Assembly (NCBI GenBank): GCA_009691255.1
Contig: SHUT01000006.1
Span: forward strand, 1 to 64,000
Direction of reading: 5' to 3'
DNA length: 64,000 nucleotides
Origin: Ilumatobacteraceae bacterium
GTDB taxonomy: Bacteria; Actinomycetota; Acidimicrobiia; Acidimicrobiales; Ilumatobacteraceae
Shown: piece by piece, positions 62,492-64,000 of the stretch
How positions within the stretch are numbered: position 1 is the first letter of the stretch
How the letters are laid out: each line of letters starts with the position of its first letter
The notes under the pieces: model-generated
Told to the model about the DNA's origin: nothing
Seen by the model: only the letters and a program-made list of their open reading frames with translations
Database searches by the model: none
Program-made: the position numbers and the translations under genes

Positions 62492-63529
62492 ATGCCGACC
62501 ACGCCATCTCGACGACAATTTATTGGCGGAGCAGTAGCGCTCGGTAGTGCCAGTGTGATTGCTGCGGCGTTTCGTTCGTTGAGCGGAACACCAACATCAA
62601 CGGGTTCTGCCGTGCTGGCAACTCCAAGCACAATTCCTAGCCCAACCCTTGCTCCTTTAATTACGCCAGTTAAAGACTTTTATCGCATTGATACAGCATT
62701 TGAGATTCCACAAGTAAACCCCACAACTTGGTCTCTTCGAATTAGTGGAATGGTCGACAAGGAAAAACGCTTCACACTCGATGACATCAATGCAATGCCC
62801 CAAGTCACCCACGACATCACGATGGGCTGTGTGTCAAATGAAGTCGGTGGTGATCTGATCGGTACGGCTCAGTGGAGTGGTGTTTTGCTCGCCGATGTTT
62901 TGCGTTCTTGTGGGGTGCAATCAGGCGCTGAACAATTAGTTAGCAGAAGTGTTGACGGATGGACCTGTGGAACCCCAGTAGACGCAATCATGGACGGTCG
63001 TCCTGCAATGCTGGTGACATCAATGAACGGCGAACCGCTGATTCCCAAGCATGGGTTCCCGGTGCGAATGGTGGTTCCTGGATTATTTGGCTACGTGTCG
63101 GCAACAAAGTGGGTGCAAGATATTGAACTCACCACATGGAACGCATTCGATGCATATTGGATTGACCGTGGGTGGGCCAAACAAGGGCCAATGCTGTCGT
63201 CGAGTCGCATTGATCTTCCGCGCAATGGCGCACAGATAAAAACACCATCGGTCATCATCGCCGGATTCGCATGGGCCCCACGCGCTGGCGTGAAATCAGT
63301 TGATGTGCGCGTTGATGACGGTCAGTGGATTCCAGCCGAAGTCAAAAAATCACCGACTGGTGATACGTGGTGTCAATGGAAACTCAACTGGACAGTGACA
63401 CCAGGTCAACACAAGTTCACTACTCGCGTCATTGATGCCACAGGTGCCATTCAAGACGAACAAGTTCGTCCTGTCGAGCCAAGCGGCGCAACTGGATACC
63501 ACTCCATTAGCGTCGAGTGTGTTGCCTGA
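62492..63529 (+). CDS. Tat-exported molybdopterin oxidoreductase (YedY/sulfite-oxidase fold)
   Basis: A 345-residue protein. SRRQFIGGAVALGSASVIAAAF is a twin-arginine signal, so it is exported folded. The sulfite-oxidase-type domain follows; the molybdenum-binding Cys is in DITMGCVSNEVGGDLIGTAQWSGV near residue 115. HGFPVRMVVPGLFGYVSATKWVQDIEL is typical. The C-terminal 95 residues form the Mo-co dimerisation, Ig-like domain (IAGFAWAPRAGVKSVDVRVDDGQW). No haem subunit is adjacent. It could be a sulfite oxidase-like or a methionine sulfoxide reductase-like enzyme. ATG 62492 starts the Tat peptide; the track's 62477 is TTG. Confidence 0.9.
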   Translation: MPTTPSRRQFIGGAVALGSASVIAAAFRSLSGTPTSTGSAVLATPSTIPSPTLAPLITPVKDFYRIDTAFEIPQVNPTTWSLRISGMVDKEKRFTLDDINAMPQVTHDITMGCVSNEVGGDLIGTAQWSGVLLADVLRSCGVQSGAEQLVSRSVDGWTCGTPVDAIMDGRPAMLVTSMNGEPLIPKHGFPVRMVVPGLFGYVSATKWVQDIELTTWNAFDAYWIDRGWAKQGPMLSSSRIDLPRNGAQIKTPSVIIAGFAWAPRAGVKSVDVRVDDGQWIPAEVKKSPTGDTWCQWKLNWTVTPGQHKFTTRVIDATGAIQDEQVRPVEPSGATGYHSISVECVA

Positions 63530-63649
63530 GTTCAGTCATCATCACCGCAGTCATCATCGTCTGATGGCTTGCTCTTGCCCGGTGTGAGACCGCCTGAGAT
63601 ATCAGAATTTACGATCACCTTGCTGTCTGCGTCAGGGACTGACTAATAA

Positions 63650-64000
63650 TTAGTCTTCGTCGAGCCAGAACGGAACACGTTCAAGTAGATCAAGACTGAC
63701 ATCTCGGCAATTGTCAAACACGTCGCAAAAATCATCGTCTGCACCGCGAAACACATTTGCTAATGACACCGCAATGCGCCCAACAATGCTGAGGCTTCGC
63801 TCGGGAGCATCAGTGACGGAGTGATACGAATCTATTGCTGAAACTTCAAGGGGGAGTTGTGGTCCGCCAACACCAGCAATCTCTGTGGCGAGGACCAACA
63901 AGTCAGGAGGTGAGGTGAGTGGCGGAAATGTCCACGTGAAAATGAGCGGAAAACTGAATCCCTCTGGTGGGTCAGCATCAGGGTCGTCTTGTTTTAGAAC
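63650..64000 (-). CDS. Unrecognised protein, 5' end beyond window
   Basis: On the minus strand the frame is open from the end of the window to the TAA at 63650, so the track's 83-residue ORF is only a part. The visible 116 residues start within VLKQDDPDADPPEGF, then IFTWTFPPLTSPPDLLVLATEIAGVGG, and end DLLERVPFWLDED. The composition is acidic and Pro-rich. I recognise no family. The 120-bp gap to the convergent oxidoreductase gene contains only a Asp-rich 28-codon frame that I do not call a gene. Confidence 0.55.
   Translation of the reverse strand, partial: VLKQDDPDADPPEGFSFPLIFTWTFPPLTSPPDLLVLATEIAGVGGPQLPLEVSAIDSYHSVTDAPERSLSIVGRIAVSLANVFRGADDDFCDVFDNCRDVSLDLLERVPFWLDED

Noticed and set aside
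63530-63620. Short Asp-rich minus-strand frame (28 codons from GTG)
   Set aside because: No ribosome site, a stop two codons before the open stretch, and no recognisable content.

Overview
The window is a dense, mid-GC bacterial chromosome segment with about 57 protein genes, four tRNA genes and very short intergenic gaps. It most likely comes from an actinobacterium (Actinomycetota), probably the class Acidimicrobiia. Pointers are a mycothiol synthase (mshD), a DUF3499-type protein, a short mitochondrial-type aconitase beside a eukaryotic-type NADP isocitrate dehydrogenase, DUF6285 next to an APH-type kinase, frequent GTG starts, and many apparently leaderless genes whose start codon follows a TANNNT -10 hexamer by exactly 6 nt. 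The class assignment is inference; nothing here is an rRNA or a species marker.

Layout. 1-1459: partial gene, tRNA-Val(GAC), EamA exporter starting 4 nt after the tRNA. 1466-14.5 kb: lipid and TCA-cycle block (alkyl-sulfatase-like hydrolase, acyl-CoA dehydrogenase, icd, quinone reductase, citrate synthase, biotin-enzyme carboxyltransferase, LysR regulator, a C-loop small RNA candidate, aconitase, GntR/UTRA regulator, enoyl-CoA hydratases, nitroreductase). 15.5-21.6 kb: gltB-gltD. 21.6-24.7 kb: LysM lipoprotein, ddl and murF (cell wall). 24.7-36.1 kb: MFS transporter, a 54-aa zinc ribbon missed by the ORF track, GDPD lipoprotein, P450, then a polyamine-type set (aldehyde dehydrogenase, PotA, PotD-like lipoprotein, fused PotB-PotC permease), 2-hydroxyacid dehydrogenase and a membrane J-domain protein. 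36.2-45.9 kb: tRNA-Val(CAC), D-aminoacylase, DUF3499 and SRPBCC proteins, ABC ATPase, kinase plus DUF6285, rlmN, pepF, mshD and nth. 46.1-53.3 kb: hisC-hisB-hisH-hisA-hisF, then hisI-trpE-ygfZ. 53.3-61.0 kb: M50 protease, ppdK, terC, dnaG-rpoD. 61.1-62.5 kb: tRNA-Asn and a CAU tRNA (probably Ile2), followed by a small repeat-bounded accessory patch with a GIY-YIG protein. 62.5-64 kb: Tat-exported molybdopterin oxidoreductase and a partial gene.

The strongest unexplained signals are: (i) a 6C-like hairpin cluster between the LysR gene and aconitase; (ii) 11-bp-phased TACAAG repeats shared by the icd promoter and the acn/gntR intergenic region, suggesting a small TCA regulon; (iii) a perfect palindromic -10 element placed symmetrically between leaderless mshD and nth; (iv) a mini-island behind the tRNA pair with a hidden 43-aa ORF overlapping a GIY-YIG gene and bounded by direct repeats. 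No CRISPR array, insertion sequence or prophage was seen. All family assignments come from reading the translated sequence; no database search was possible.
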